The position numbers and the translations under genes were made by a program. Below are positions 12,586 through 26,706 of a stretch of DNA of 64,000 nucleotides, in pieces. Position 1 is the stretch's first letter; every line of letters starts with the position of its first letter. The notes beneath the pieces were generated by a model that had not been told where the DNA came from, did no database searches, and saw only the letters and a program-made list of their open reading frames with translations. Origin of the DNA: Bathymodiolus brooksi (taxonomy: Eukaryota > Mollusca > Bivalvia > Mytilida > Modiolidae); assembly GCA_963680875.1 (NCBI GenBank), contig OY804579.1, positions 32,225,804-32,289,803 of the forward strand, written 5' to 3'.

Positions 12586-14160
12586 TTACTCATATAGTCA
12601 CCAAGGGTAAGGTGTTCCGTCTTCTCATAAGACATTAGACATATATACATAAAACACCCGCTATGTTACTCATATAGTCACCAAGGGTAAGGAGTTTCGT
12701 CTTCTCATAAGACATAAGACATATATACATAAGACACCCGCTATGTTACTCATATAGTCACCAAGGGTAAGGAGTACCGTCTTCTTATAAGACATAGGAC
12801 ATATATACATAAGACACCCGCTATGTTACTCATATAGTCACCAAGGGTAAGGAGTTCCGTCTTCTCATAAGACATAGGACATATATACATAAGACACCCG
12901 CTATGTTACTCATATAGTCACCAAGGGTAAGGAGTTCCGTCTTCTCATAAGACATTAGACATATATACATAAGACACCCGCTATGTTACTCATATAGTCA
13001 CCAAGGGTAAGGAGTTCCGTCTTCTCATAAGACATAGGACATACATACATAAGACACCCGCTATGTTACTCATATAGTCACCAAGGGTAAGGAGTTCGTC
13101 TTCTCATAAAACATAAGATCTACATACAACACCTGCTATGTTACTCATATAGTCACCAAGGGCAAGGAGTGCCGTCTTCTCATAAGACATAAGACATATC
13201 TACATAAGACACCCGCTATGTTACTCATGTAGTCACCAAGGGTAAGGAGTTCCGTCTTCTCATAAAACATAAGATCTACATAAAACACCTGCTATGTTAC
13301 TCATATAGTCACCAAGGGTAAGGAGTTCCGTCTTCTCATAAGACATTAGACATATCTACATAAGACACCCGCTATGTTACTCATATAGTCACCAAGGTAA
13401 AGAGTTTCGCCTTCTCATAATACATAAGACATATATACATAAGACACCCGCTATGTTACTCATATAGTCACCGAGGATAAGGAGTTCCGTCTTCTCATAA
13501 GACATAAGACATACATACATAAGACACCTGCTATGTTGCTCATATAGTCACCAAGTGTAAGGAGTTCAGTCTTCTCATAAGACATAAGACATATATACAT
13601 AAGACACCCGCTATGTTACTCATATGGTCACCAAGGATAAGGAGGTCCGTCTTCTTATAAGACATAAGGCATACATATATAAGACACCCGCTATGTTACT
13701 CATATAGTCACCAAGGGTAAGGTGTTCCGTCTTCTCATAAGACATTAGACATATATACATAAAACACCCGCTATGTTACTCATATAGTCACCAAGGGTAA
13801 GGAGTTCCGTCTTCTCATAAGACATAAGACATATATACATAAGACACCCGCTATGTTACTCATATAGTCACCAAGGGTAAGGAGTACCGTCTTCTTATAA
13901 GACATAGGACATATATACATAAGACACCCATTATGTTACTCATATAGTCACCAAGGGTAAGGAGTTCCGTCTTCTCATAAGACATAGGACATATATACAT
14001 AAGACACCCGCTATGTTACTCATATAGTCACCAAGGGTAAGGAGTTCCGTCTTCTCATAAGACATTAGACATATATACATAAGACACCCGCTATGTTACT
14101 CATATAGTCACCAAGGGTAAGGAGTTCCGTCTTCTCATAAGACATGAGACATATCTACAT
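12586..14160. repeat. 1,110-bp duplication
   Basis: GGTGTTCCGT at 12611 recurs at 13721, followed in both places by the same order of variant monomers (ATTAGAC with AAAACACCC, then GTACCG with CTTATAAG, then AGGACAT, then ATTAGAC). The offset of 1,110 bp equals 14 x 80 minus 10, matching the two 4-bp and two 1-bp losses lying between the landmarks. Confidence 0.8.
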
Positions 14161-17094
14161 AAGACACCCGCTATGTTACTCATATAGTCACCAAGGGTAA
14201 GGAGTTCCGTCTTCTCATAAAACATAAGATCTACATAAAACACCTGCTATGTTACTCATATAGTCACCAAGGGTAAGGATTTCGTCTTCTCATAAAACAT
14301 AAGATCTACATAAAACACCTGCTATGTTACTCATATAGTCACCAAGGGTAAGGAGTTCCGTCTTCTCATAAGACATTAGACATATCTACATAAGACACCA
14401 GCTATGTTACTCATATAGTCACCAAGGATAAGGAGTTCCGTCTTCTCATAAGACATAAGACATATATACATAAGACACCCGCTATATGACTCATATAGTC
14501 ACCAAGGATAAGGAGTTCCGTCTTCTCATAAGACATAAGACATATATACATATGACACCCGCTATGTTATTCATATAGTCACCAAGGGTAAGGATTTCCG
14601 TCTTCTCATAAGACATTAGACATATATTTATAAGACACCCGCTATGTTACTCATATAGTCACCAAGGGTAAGGAGTTCCGTCTTCTCATAAGACATAAGA
14701 CCTACATACATAAGACACCCGCTATGTTACTCATATAGTCACCAAGGGTAAGGAGTTCCGTCTTCTCATAAGACATAAGACATATATACATAAGATACCC
14801 GCTATGTTACTCATATAGTCACCAAGGGTAAGGAGTTCCGTCTTCTCATAAGACATAGGACATATATACATAAGACACCCGCTATGTTACTCATATAGTC
14901 ACCAATGGTAAGGAGTTCCGTCTTCTCATAAGACATTAGACATATATTCATAAGACACCCGCTATGTTACTCATATAGTCACCAAGGGTAAGGAGTTCCG
15001 TCTTCTCATAAGACATGAGACATATCTACATAAGACACCCGCTATGTTACTCATATAGTCACCAAGGGTAATGAGTTCAGTCTTCTCATAAGACATAGGA
15101 CATACATACATAAGACACCCGCTATGTTACTCATATAGTCACCAAGGGTAAGGAGTTCCGTCTTCTCATAAAACATAAGATCTACATAAAATACCCGCTA
15201 TGTTACTCATATAGTCACCAAGGGTAAGGAGTACGACCTTCTCATAAGACATAAGACATATCTACATAAGAAACCCGCTATGTTACTCATATAGTCACCA
15301 AGGGTAAGGAGTTCCGTCTTCTCATAAAACATAAGATCTACATAAAACACCTGCTATGTTACTCATATAGTCACCAAGGGTAAGGAGTTCCGTCTTCTCA
15401 TAAAACATAAGATCTACATAAAACACCTGCTATGTTACTCATATAGTCACCAAGGGTAAGGAGTTCCGCCTTCTCATAATACATAAGGCATATATACATA
15501 AGACACCCGCTATGTTATTCATATAGTCACCAAGGGTAAGGAGTTCCGTCTTCTCATAAGACATGAGACATATATACATAAGACACCCGCTATGTTACTC
15601 ATATAGTCACCAAGGGTAAGGAGTTCCGTCTTCTCATAAGATATAAGACATACATACATAAGACACCCGCTATGTTGCTCATATAGTCACCAAGGCTAAG
15701 GAGTTCAGTCTTCTCATAAGACATAAGACATATATACATAAGACACCCGCTATGTTACTCATATAGTCACCAAGGATAAGGAGTTCCGTCTTCTCATAAG
15801 ACATTAGACATACATATATAAGACACCCGCTATGTTACTCATATAGTCACCAAGGGTAAGGAGTTCGTCTTCTCATAAGACATTAGACATATATACATAA
15901 GACACCCGCTATGTTACTCATATAGTCACCAAGGGTAAGGAGATCCGTCTTCTCATAAGACATTAGACATACATATATAAGACACCCGCTATGTTACTCA
16001 TATAATCACCAAGGTTAAGGAGTTCCGTCTTCTCATAAGACATTAGACATATATACATAAGACACCCGCTATGTTACTCATATAGTCACCAAGGGTAAGG
16101 AGTACCGTCTTCTCATAAGACATAGGACATATATACATAAGACACCCGCTATGTTACTCATATAGTCACCAAGGGTAAGGAGTTCCGTCTTCTCATAAGA
16201 CATAGGACATATATACATAAGACACTTGCTATGTTACTCATATAGTCACCAAGGGTAAGGAGTTCAGTCTTCTCATAAGACATTAGACATATATACATAA
16301 GACACCCGCTATGTTACTCATATAGTCACCAAGGGTAAGGAGTTCCGTCTTCTCATAAGACATGAGACATACATACATAAGACACCCGATATGTTACTCA
16401 TATAGTCACCAAGGGTAAGGAATTCCGTCTTCTCATAAAACATAAGATCTACATAAAACACCTGCTATGTTACTCATATAGTCACCAAGGTAAGGAGTTC
16501 CGTCTTCTCATAAAACATAAGATCTACATAAAACACCTGCTATGTTACTCATATAGTCACCAAGGGTAAGGAGTTCCGTCTTCTCATAAGACATTAGACA
16601 TATCTACATAAGACACCCGCTATGTTACTCATATAGTCAACAAGGATAAGGAGTTCCGTCTTCTCATAAGACATTAGACATATATACATAAGACACCCGC
16701 TATGTTACTCATATAGTCACCAAGGGTAAGGAGTTCCGTCTTCTCATAAGACATGAGACATATCTACATAAGACACCCGCTATGTTACTCATATAGTCAC
16801 CAAGGGTAAGGAGTTCCGTCTTCTCATAAAACATAAGATCTACATAAAACACCCGCTATGTTACTCATATAGTCACCAAGGGTAAGGAGCACGGCCTTCT
16901 CATAAGACATAAGACATATCTACATAAGACACCCGCTATGTTACTCATATAGTCACCAAGGGTAAGGAGTTCCGTCTTCTCATAAAACATAAGATCTACA
17001 TAAAACACCTGCTATGTTACTCATATAGTCACCAAGGGTAAGGAGTTCCGTCTTCTCATAAGACATTAGACATATCTACATAAGACACACGCTA

Positions 17095-17224
17095 TGTTAC
17101 TCATATAGTCATCAAGGGTAAAGAGTTCCGCCTTCTCATAATACATAAGACACCCGCTATGTTACTCATATAGTCACCGAGGATAAGGAGTTACGTCTTC
17201 TCATAAGACATAAGACACCTGCTA
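17095..17224 (+). repeat. Two consecutive 65-bp monomers
   Basis: 17095-17159 and 17160-17224 each lack 15 bp. The loss equals the distance between the second and third CATAAGAC copies, fusing ACATAAG straight to ACACC. They differ elsewhere (AAAGAGTTCCGCC against GGATAAGGAGTTACG), so they are two events or a spread variant rather than a simple duplicate. Confidence 0.9.
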
Positions 17225-17464
17225 TGTTGCTCATATAGTCACCAAGTGTAAGGAGTTCAGTCTTCTCATAAGACATAAGACATATATACATAAGACACCC
17301 GCTATGTTACTCATATGGTCACCAAGGATAAGGAGGTCCGTCTTCTCATAAGACATAAGACATATATACATAAGACACCCGCTATGTTACTCATATAGTC
17401 ACCAGGGGTAAGGAGTTTCGTCTTCTCATAAGACATAAGACATATATACATAATACACCCGCTA

Positions 17465-17517
17465 TGTTCCTTATATAGTCACCAAGGGTAAGCTGCTCCG
17501 TCATAAGACACCCGCCA
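17465..17517 (+). repeat. 53-bp deleted monomer, copy 10
   Basis: Typical CTGCTCCGT junction; isolated from other short monomers by more than 4 kb on both sides. Confidence 0.92.
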
Positions 17518-18889
17518 TGTTACTCATATAGTCACCAAGTGTAAGGAGTTCCGTCTTCTCATAAGACATAAGACGTATATACACAAGACACCCGCTATGT
17601 TACTCATATAGTCAACAAGGGTAAGGAGTTCCGTCTTCTCATAAGACATAAGACATATATACATAAAACACCCGCTATGTTACTCATATAGTCACCAAGG
17701 GTAAGGAGTTCCATTTTCTCATAAGACATAAGATCTACATAAGACACCCGCTATGTTACTCATATAGTCACCAGGGGTAAGGAGTTTCGTCTTCTCATAA
17801 GACATAAGACATATATACATAAGACACCCGCTATGTTACTCATATAGTCACCAAGGGTAAGGAGTTTCGTCTTCTCATAAGACATAAGACGTATATACAC
17901 AAGACACCCGCTATGTTACTCATATAGTCACCAGGGGTAAGGAGTTTCGTTTTCTCATAAGACATAAGACATATATACATAAGACACCCGCTATGTTACT
18001 CATATAGTCACCAGGGGTAAGGAGTTTCGTCTTCTCATAAGACATAAGACGTATATACACAAGACACCCGCTATGTTACTCATATAGTCACCAGGGGTAA
18101 GGAGTTTCGTCTTCTCATAAGACATAAGACATATATACATAAGACACCCGCTATGTTACTCATATAGTCACCAAGGGTAAGGAGTTCCATCTTCTCATAA
18201 GACATAAGATCTACATAAGACACCGCTATGTTACTCATATAGTCACCAAGGGTAAGGAGTTCCGTCTTCTCATAAAACATAGGACATATATACATAAGAC
18301 ACCGCTATGTTACTCATATTGTCACCAAGTATAAGGAGTTCCGTCTTCTCATAAGACATAAGACGTATATACAATAGACACCCGCTATGTTACTCATATA
18401 GTCACCAGGGGTAAGGAGTTTCGTCTTCTCATAAGACATAAGACATATATACATAAGACACACACTATGTTACTCATATAGTCACCAAAGGTAAGGAATT
18501 CCGTCTTATCATAAGACATACATAGATAAGACACCCTCTATGTTATTCATATAGTCACCAAGGGTAAGGAATTCTGCCTTCTCATAAGACATAAGACATA
18601 TAGACATAAGACACCCGCTATGTTGCTCATATAGTCACCAAGGGTAAGGAGTTCCGTCTTCTCATAAGACATAAGACATACATACATAAGACACCCGCTA
18701 TGTTACTCATATAGTCACCAAGGGAAAGGAGTTCCGCCTACTCATAAGACATAGGACATATATACATAAGACACCCGCTATGTTACTCATATAGTCACCA
18801 AGGGTAAGGAGTTCCGTCTTCTCATAAGACATAAGACATATATGCATAAGACACCTGCTATGTTGCTCATATAGTCACCAAGGGTAAGG

Positions 18890-21800
18890 AGTTCCGTCTT
18901 CTCATAAGACATAACACATATATACAAAAAAAACCCACTATGTTACTCATATAGTCACCAAGGGTAAGGAGTTCCGTCTTCTCATAAGACATAAGACATA
19001 CATACATAAGACACCCGCTATGATACTCATATAGTCACCAAGGGTAAGGAGTTCCGCCTTCTCATAATACATACGACATATATACATAAGACACCCGCTC
19101 TGCTATTCATATAGTCACCAAGGGTAAGGAGTTCCGTCTTCTCATAAGACATAAGACATATATACATAAGACACCCGCTATGTTACTCATATAGTCACCA
19201 AGGGTAAGGAGTTCCGTCTTCTCATAAGATATAAGACATACATACATAAGACACCCGCTATGTTGCTTATATAGTCACCAAGGCTAAGGAGTTCAGTCTT
19301 CTCATAAGACATAAGACATATATACATAAGACACCCGCTATGTTACTCATATAGTCACCAAGGATAAGGAGTTCCGTCTTCTCATAAGACATTAGACATA
19401 CATATATAAGACACCCGCTATGTTACTCATATAGTCACCAAGGTTAAGGAGTTCCGTCTTCTCATAAGACATTAGACATATATACATAAGACACCCGCTA
19501 TGTTACTCATATAGTCACCAAGGGTAAGGAGTTCCGTCTTCTCATAAGACATAAGACATATATACATAAGACACCCGCTATGTTACTCATATAGTCACCA
19601 AGGGTAAGGAGTACCGTCTTCTCATAAGACATAGGACATATATACATAAGACACCCGCTATGTTACTCATATAGTCACCAAGGGTAAGGAGTTCCGTCTT
19701 CTCATAAGACATAGGACATATATACATAAGACACCCGCTATGTTACTCATATAGTCACCAAGGGTAAGGAGTTCCGGCTTCTCATAAGACATTAGACATA
19801 TATACATAAGACACCCGCTATGTTACTCATATAGTCACCAAGGGTAAGGAGTTCCGTCTTCTCATAAGACATGAGACATATCTACATAAGACACCCGCTA
19901 TGTTACTCATATAGTCACCAAGGGTAAGGAGTTCCGTCTTCTCATAAGACATTAGACATATCTACATAAGACACCCGCTATGTTACTCATATAGTCACCA
20001 AGGATAAGGAGTTCCGTCTTCTCATAAGACATAAGACATATATACATAAGACACCCGCTATATGACTCATATAGTCACCAAGGATAAGGAGTTCCGTCTT
20101 CTCATAAGACATAAGACATATATACATAAGAAACCCGCTATGTTATTAATATAGTCACCAATGGTAAGGACTTCCGTCTTCTCATAAGACATAAGACATA
20201 TATGCATAAGACACCCGCTATGTTACTCATATAGTCACCAAGGGTAAGGAGTTCCGTCTTCTCATAAGACATAAGACCTACATAAATAAGACACCCGCTA
20301 TGTTACTCATATAGTCACCAAGGGTAAGGAGTTCCGTCTTCTCATAAGACATAAGACATATATACATAAGACACCCTCTATGTTACTCATATAGTCACCA
20401 AGGGTAAGGAGTTCCGTCTTCTCATAAGACATTAGACATATATACATAAGACACCCGCTATGTTACTCATATAGTCACCAAGGGTAAGGAGTACCGTCTT
20501 CTCATAAGACATAGGACATATATACATAAGACACCCGCTATGTTACTCATATAGTCACCAAGGGTAAGGAATTCCGTCTTCTCATAAGACATAGGACATA
20601 TATACATAAGACACCCGCTATGTTACTCATATAGTCACCAAGGGTAAGGAGTTCTGTCTTCTCATAAGACATTAGACATATCTACATAAGACACCCGCTA
20701 TGTTACTCATATAGTCACCAAGTGTAAAGAGTTCAGTCTTCTCATAAGACATAGGACATACATACATAAGACACCCGCTATGTTACTCATATAGTCACCA
20801 AGGGTAAGGAGTTCGTCTTCTCATAAAACATAAGATCTACATAAAACACCCGCTATGTTACTCATATAGTCACCAAGGGTAAGGAGTACGGCCTTCTCAT
20901 AAGACATAAGACATATCTACATAAGACACCCGCTATGTTACTCATATAGTCACCAAGGGTAAGGAGTTCCGTCTTCTCATAAAACATAAGATCTACATAA
21001 AACATCTGCTATATTACTCATATAGTCACCAAGGGTAAGGAGTTCCGCCTTCTCATAATACATAAGACATATATACATAAGACACCCGCTATGTTACTCA
21101 TATAGTCACCGAGGATAAGGAGTTCGTCTTCTCATAAGACATAAGACATACATACATAAGACACCTGCTATGTTGCTCATATAGTCACCAAGTGTAAGGA
21201 GTTCAGTCTTCTCATAAGACATAAGACATATATACATAAGACACCCGCTATGTTACTCATATGGTCACCAAGGATAAGGAGGTCCGTCTTCTTATAAGAC
21301 ATAAGACATACATACATAAGACACCCGCTATGTTACTCATATAGTCACCAAGGGTCAGGAGTTCCGTCTTCTCATAAGACATAAGACATATATACATAAG
21401 ACACCCGCTATGTTCCTTATATAGTCACCAAGGGTAAGGAGTTCCGTCTTCTCATAAAACAAAGGACATATATACATAAGACACCCGCTATGTTACTCAT
21501 ATTGTCACCAAGTATAAGGAGTTCCGTCTACTCATAAGACATAAGACGTATATACACAAGACACCCGCTATGTTACTCATATAGTCAACAAGGGTAAGGA
21601 GTTCCATCTTCTCTTAAGACATAAGATCTACATAAGACACCCGCTATGTTACTCATATAGTCACCAAGGGTAAGCTGCTCCGTCATAAGACACCCGCCAT
21701 GTTACTCATATAGTCACCAAGGGTAAGGAGTTCCGTCTTCTCATAAGACATAGGAAATATATACATAATACACTCGCTATGTTACTCATATAGTCACCAA

Positions 21801-22838
21801 GGATAAGGAGTTCCGTCTTCTCATAAAACATAGGACATATATACATAAGACACCCGCTATGTTACTCATATTGTCACCAAGTATAAGGAGTTCCGTCTTC
21901 TCATAAGACATAAGACGTAAATACACAAGACACCCGCTATGTTACTCATATAGTCAACAAGGGTAAGGAGTTCCGTCTTCTCATAAGACATAAGACATAT
22001 ATACATAAGACACCCGCTATGTTACTCATATAGTCACCAAGGGTAAGGAGTTCCATCTTCTCATAAGACATAAGATCTACATAAGACACCCGCTATGTTA
22101 CTCATATAGTCACCAAGGGTAAGGAGTTCCGTCTTCTCCTAAGACATAAGACATATATACATAAGACACCCGCTATGTTACTCATATAGTCACCAAGGGT
22201 AAGGAGTTCCATCTTCTCATAAGACATAAGACATACATACATAAGACACCCGCTATGTTACTCATATAGTCACCAAGGGTAAGGAGTTCCGTCTTCTCAT
22301 AAGACATAAGACATATACACATAAGACACCCGCTATGTTACTCATATAGTCACCAAAGGTAAGGAATTCCGTCTTATCATAAGACATACATACATAAGAC
22401 ACCCGCTATGTTACTCATATAGTCACCAAGGGTAAGGAGTTCCGTCTTCTCATAAGACATAAGACATACATACATAAGACACTTGCTATGTTACTCATAT
22501 AGTCACCAAGGGTAAGGAGTTCCGCCTTCTCATAATACATAAGACATATATACATAAGACACCCGCTATGTTACTCATATAGTCACCAAGGGTAAAGAGT
22601 TCCGTCTTCTCATAAGACATAAGCCATATATACATAAGACCCCCGCTATATTACTCATATAGTCACCAAGGGTAAGGAGTTCCGTCTTCTCATAAGACAT
22701 AACACATACATACATAAGACGCCCGCTATGTTACTCATATAGTCACCAAGGGTAAGGAGTTCTGCCTTCTCATAAGACATAAGACATATATTCATAAGAC
22801 ACCCGCTATGTTACTCATATAGTCACCAAGGGTAAGGA
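18890..22838. repeat. 3.9-kb tandem duplication, copy 1
   Basis: TGCTATTCAT (19101) and TATGACTCAT (20061) both recur 3,948 bp downstream. After ~20.3 kb the offset drops to 3,868 bp (53-bp monomer at 21647 against 25515, TATGGTC at 21260 against 25128), because copy 1 has one extra 80-bp monomer ending ACACCCTCTA. About ten substitutions were noticed between the copies, so identity is well above 99%. The unit ends with a CATAAGACGCCC monomer (22718) and an EcoRI-type monomer. Confidence 0.9.
21647..21699 (+). repeat. 53-bp deleted monomer, copy 11
   Basis: Has the 27-bp deletion and AAGCTGCTCCGT but begins TGTTACTCAT, not TGTTCCTTAT. A full-length monomer with TGTTCCTTAT sits upstream at 21411. 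The two linked changes have been separated, as expected for gene conversion or exchange between monomers. Confidence 0.9.
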
Positions 22839-25800
22839 ATTCCGTCTTCTCATAAGACATAACACATATATACAAAAGACACCCACTATGTTACTCATAT
22901 AGTCACCAAGGGTAAGGAGTTCCGTCTTCTCATAAGACATAAGACATACATACATAAGACACCCGCTATGATACTCATATAGTCACCAAGGGTAAGGAGT
23001 TCCGCCTTCTCATAATACATACGACATATATACATAAGACACCCGCTCTGCTATTCATATAGTCACCAAGGGTAAGGAGTTCCGTCTTCTCATAAGACAT
23101 AAGACATATATACATAAGACACCCGCTATGTTACTCATATAGTCACCAAGGGTAAGGAGTTCCGTCTTCTCATAAGATATAAGACATACATACATAAGAC
23201 ACCCGCTATGTTGCTTATATAGTCACCAAGGCTAAGGAGTTCAGTCTTCTCATAAGACATAAGACATATATACATAAGACACCCGCTATGTTACTCATAT
23301 AGTCACCAAGGATAAGGAGTTCCGTCTTCTCATAAGACATTAGACATACATATATAAGACACCCGCTATGTTACTCATATAGTCACCAAGGTTAAGGAGT
23401 TCCGTCTTCTCATAAGACATTAGACATATATACATAAGACACCCGCTATGTTACTCATATAGTCACCAAGGGTAAGGAGTTCCGTCTTCTCATAAGACAT
23501 AAGACATATATACATAAGACACCCGCTATGTTACTCATATAGTCACCAAGGGTAAGGAGTACCGTCTTCTCATAAGACATAGGACATATATACATAAGAC
23601 ACCCGCTATGTTACTCATATAGTCACCAAGGGTAAGGAGTTCCGTCTTCTCATAAGACATAGGACATATATACATAAGACACCCGCTATGTTACTCATAT
23701 AGTCACCAAGGGTAAGGAGTTCCGGCTTCTCATAAGACATTAGACATATATACATAAGACACCCGCTATGTTACTCATATAGTCACCAAGGGTAAGGAGT
23801 TCCGTCTTCTCATAAGACATGAGACATATCTACATAAGACACCCGCTATGTTACTCATATAGTCACCAAGGGTAAGGAGTTCCGTCTTCTCATAAGACAT
23901 TAGACATATCTACATAAGACACCCGCTATGTTACTCATATAGTCACCAAGGATAAGGAGTTCCGTCTTCTCATAAGACATAAGACATATATACATAAGAC
24001 ACCCGCTATATGACTCATATAGTCACCAAGGATAAGGAGTTCCGTCTTCTCATAAGACATAAGACATATATACATAAGAAACCCGCTATGTTATTAATAT
24101 AGTCACCAAGGGTAAGGATTTCCGACTTCTCATAAGACATAAGACATATATGCATAAGACACCCGCTATGTTACTCATATAGTCACCAAGGGTAAGGAGT
24201 TCCGTCTTCTCATAAGACATAAGACCTACATAAATAAGACACCCGCTATGTTACTCATATAGTCACCAAGGGTAAGGAGTTCCGTCTTCTCATAAGACAT
24301 TAGACATATATACATAAGACACCCGCTATGTTACTCATATAGTCACCAAGGGTAAGGAGTACCGTCTTCTCATAAGACATAGGACATATATACATAAGAC
24401 ACCCGCTATGTTACTCATATAGTCACCAAGGGTAAGGAGTTCCGTCTTCTCATAAGACATAGGACATATATACATAAGACACCCGCTATGTTATTCATAT
24501 AGTCACCAAGGGTAAGGAGTTCTGTCTTCTCATAAGACATTAGACATATCTACATAAGACACCCGCTATGTTACTCATATAGTCACCAAGTGTAAAGAGT
24601 TCAGTCTTCTCATAAGACATAGGACATACATACATAAGACACCCGCTATGTTACTCATATAGTCACCAAGGGTAAGGAGTTCGTCTTCTCATAGAACATA
24701 AGATCTACATAAAACACCCGCTATGTTACTCATATAGTCACCAAGGGTAAGGAGTACGGCCTTCTCATAAGACATAAGACATATCTACATAAGACACCCG
24801 CTATGTTACTCATATAGTCACCAAGGGTAAGGAGTTCCGTCTTCTCATAAAACATAAGATCTACATAAAACATCTGCTATATTACTCATATAGTCACCAA
24901 GGGTAAGGAGTTCCGCCTTCTCATAATACATAAGACATATATACATAAGACACCCGCTATGTTACTCATATAGTCACCGAGGATAAGGAGTTCGTCTTCT
25001 CATAAGACATAAGACATACATACATAAGACACCTGCTATGTTGCTCATATAGTCACCAAGTGTAAGGAGTTCAGTCTTCTCATAAGACATAAGACATATA
25101 TACATAAGACACCCGCTATGTTACTCATATGGTCACCAAGGAAAAGGAGGTCCGTCTTCTTATAAGACATAAGACATACATACATAAGACACCCGCTATG
25201 TTACTGATATAGTCACCAAGGGTCAGGAGTTCCGTCTTCTCATAAGACATAAGACATATATACATAAGACACCCGCTATGTTCCTTATATAGTCACCAAG
25301 GGTAAGGAGTTCCGTCTTCTCATAAAACAAAGGACATATATACATAAGACACCCGCTATGTTACTCATATTGTCACCAAGTATAAGGAGTTCCGTCTACT
25401 CATAAGACATAAGACGTATATACACAAGACACCCGCTATGTTACTCATATAGTCAACAAGGGTAAGGAGTTCCATCTTCTCTTAAGACATAAGATCTACA
25501 TAAGACACCCGCTATGTTACTCATATAGTCACCAAGGGTAAGCTGCTCCGTCATAAGACACCCGCCATGTTACTCATATAGTCACCAAGGGTAAGGAGTT
25601 CCGTCTTCTCATAAGACATAGGAAATATATACATAATACACTCGCTATGTTACTCATATAGTCACCAAGGATAAGGAGTTCCGTCTTCTCATAAAACATA
25701 GGACATATATACATAAGACACCCGCTATGTTACTCATATTGTCACCAAGTATAAGGAGTTCCGTCTTCTCATAAGACATAAGACGTAAATACACAAGACA

Positions 25801-26706
25801 CCCGCTATGTTACTCATATAGTCAACAAGGGTAAGGAGTTCCGTCTTCTCATAAGACATAAGACATATATACATAAGACACCCGCTATGTTACTCATATA
25901 GTCACCAAGGGTAAGGAGTTCCATCTTCTCATAAGACATAAGATCTACATAAGACACCCGCTATGTTACTCATATAGTCACCAAGGGTAAGGAGTTCCGT
26001 CTTCTCCTAAGACATAAGACATATATACATAAGACACCCGCTATGTTACTCATATAGTCACCAAGGGTAAGGAGTTCCATCTTCTCATAAGACATAAGAC
26101 ATACATACATAAGACACCCGCTATGTTACTCATATAGTCACCAAGGGTAAGGAGTTCCGTCTTCTCATAAGACATAAGACATATATACATAAGACACCCG
26201 CTATGTTACTCATATAGTCACCAAAGGTAAGGAATTCCGTCTTATCATAAGACATACATACATAAGACACCCGCTATGTTACTCATATAGTCACCAAGGG
26301 TAAGGAGTTCCGTCTTCTCATAAGACATAAGACATACATACATAAGACACTTGCTATGTTACTCATATAGTCACCAAGGTTAAGGAGTTCCGCCTTCTCA
26401 TAATACATAAGACATATATACATAAGACACCCGCTATGTTACTCATATAGTCACCAAGGGTAAAGAGTTCCGTCTTCTCATAAGACATAAGCCATATATA
26501 CATAAGACCCCCGCTATATTACTCATATAGTCACCAAGGGTAAGGAGTTCCGTCTTCTCATAAGACATAACACATACATACATAAGACGCCCGCTATGTT
26601 ACTCATATAGTCACCAAGGGTAAGGAGTTCTGCCTTCTCATAAGACATAAGACATATATTCATAAGACACCCGCTATGTTACTCATATAGTCACCAAGGG
26701 TAAGGA
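22839..26706. repeat. 3.9-kb tandem duplication, copy 2
   Basis: Follows copy 1 directly. It is 80 bp shorter because one monomer is missing near 24.25 kb. Private changes include CATAGAAC (~24.69 kb), GGAAAAGGAGG (~25.14 kb) and TTACTGATAT (~25.20 kb). It carries the last 53-bp monomer and the last BglII monomer (25941) of the window, so its right edge is also the edge of the left domain. Confidence 0.9.
25515..25567 (+). repeat. 53-bp deleted monomer, copy 12 (last)
   Basis: Duplicate of copy 11, 3,868 bp away, with the same recombined TGTTACTCAT start. Confidence 0.92.

Larger units (their letters stand above)
14161..18889. repeat. BglII-rich mixed monomers, no clean large duplication seen
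   Basis: Variants typical of the left domain (ATTAGAC, AGGACAT, GAGACATATCTAC, AGATCTAC) are shuffled, with local two- or three-monomer echoes but no long offset that I could confirm. It includes two consecutive 65-bp monomers (17095-17224), one 53-bp monomer (17465-17517), and, from 17.7 to 18.5 kb, repeated CAGGGGTAAGGAGTTTCG monomers alternating with GACGTATATACAC monomers, a roughly two-monomer (160-bp) rhythm. A 75-bp monomer near 18.2 kb (4-bp plus 1-bp loss) preserves a short reverse-strand frame. Confidence 0.7.
1999..25966 (+). repeat. Domain of 76-bp BglII monomers (interspersed)
   Basis: A 4-bp deletion turns AAGACATATATACATAAG into AAGATCTACATAAG, creating AGATCT. By eye, roughly two dozen or more of these monomers occur between 1999 and 25941, densest at 10.8-18.2 kb, often with AAAACATAAG and AAAACACC. 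I noticed none to the right of about 26 kb. The class is therefore a marker of the left domain. Coordinates give the range, not a continuous block. Confidence 0.8.

Noticed and set aside
18080..18295. 71-codon reverse-strand open frame
   Set aside because: Satellite frame kept open by a 75-bp BglII-type monomer; not a gene.
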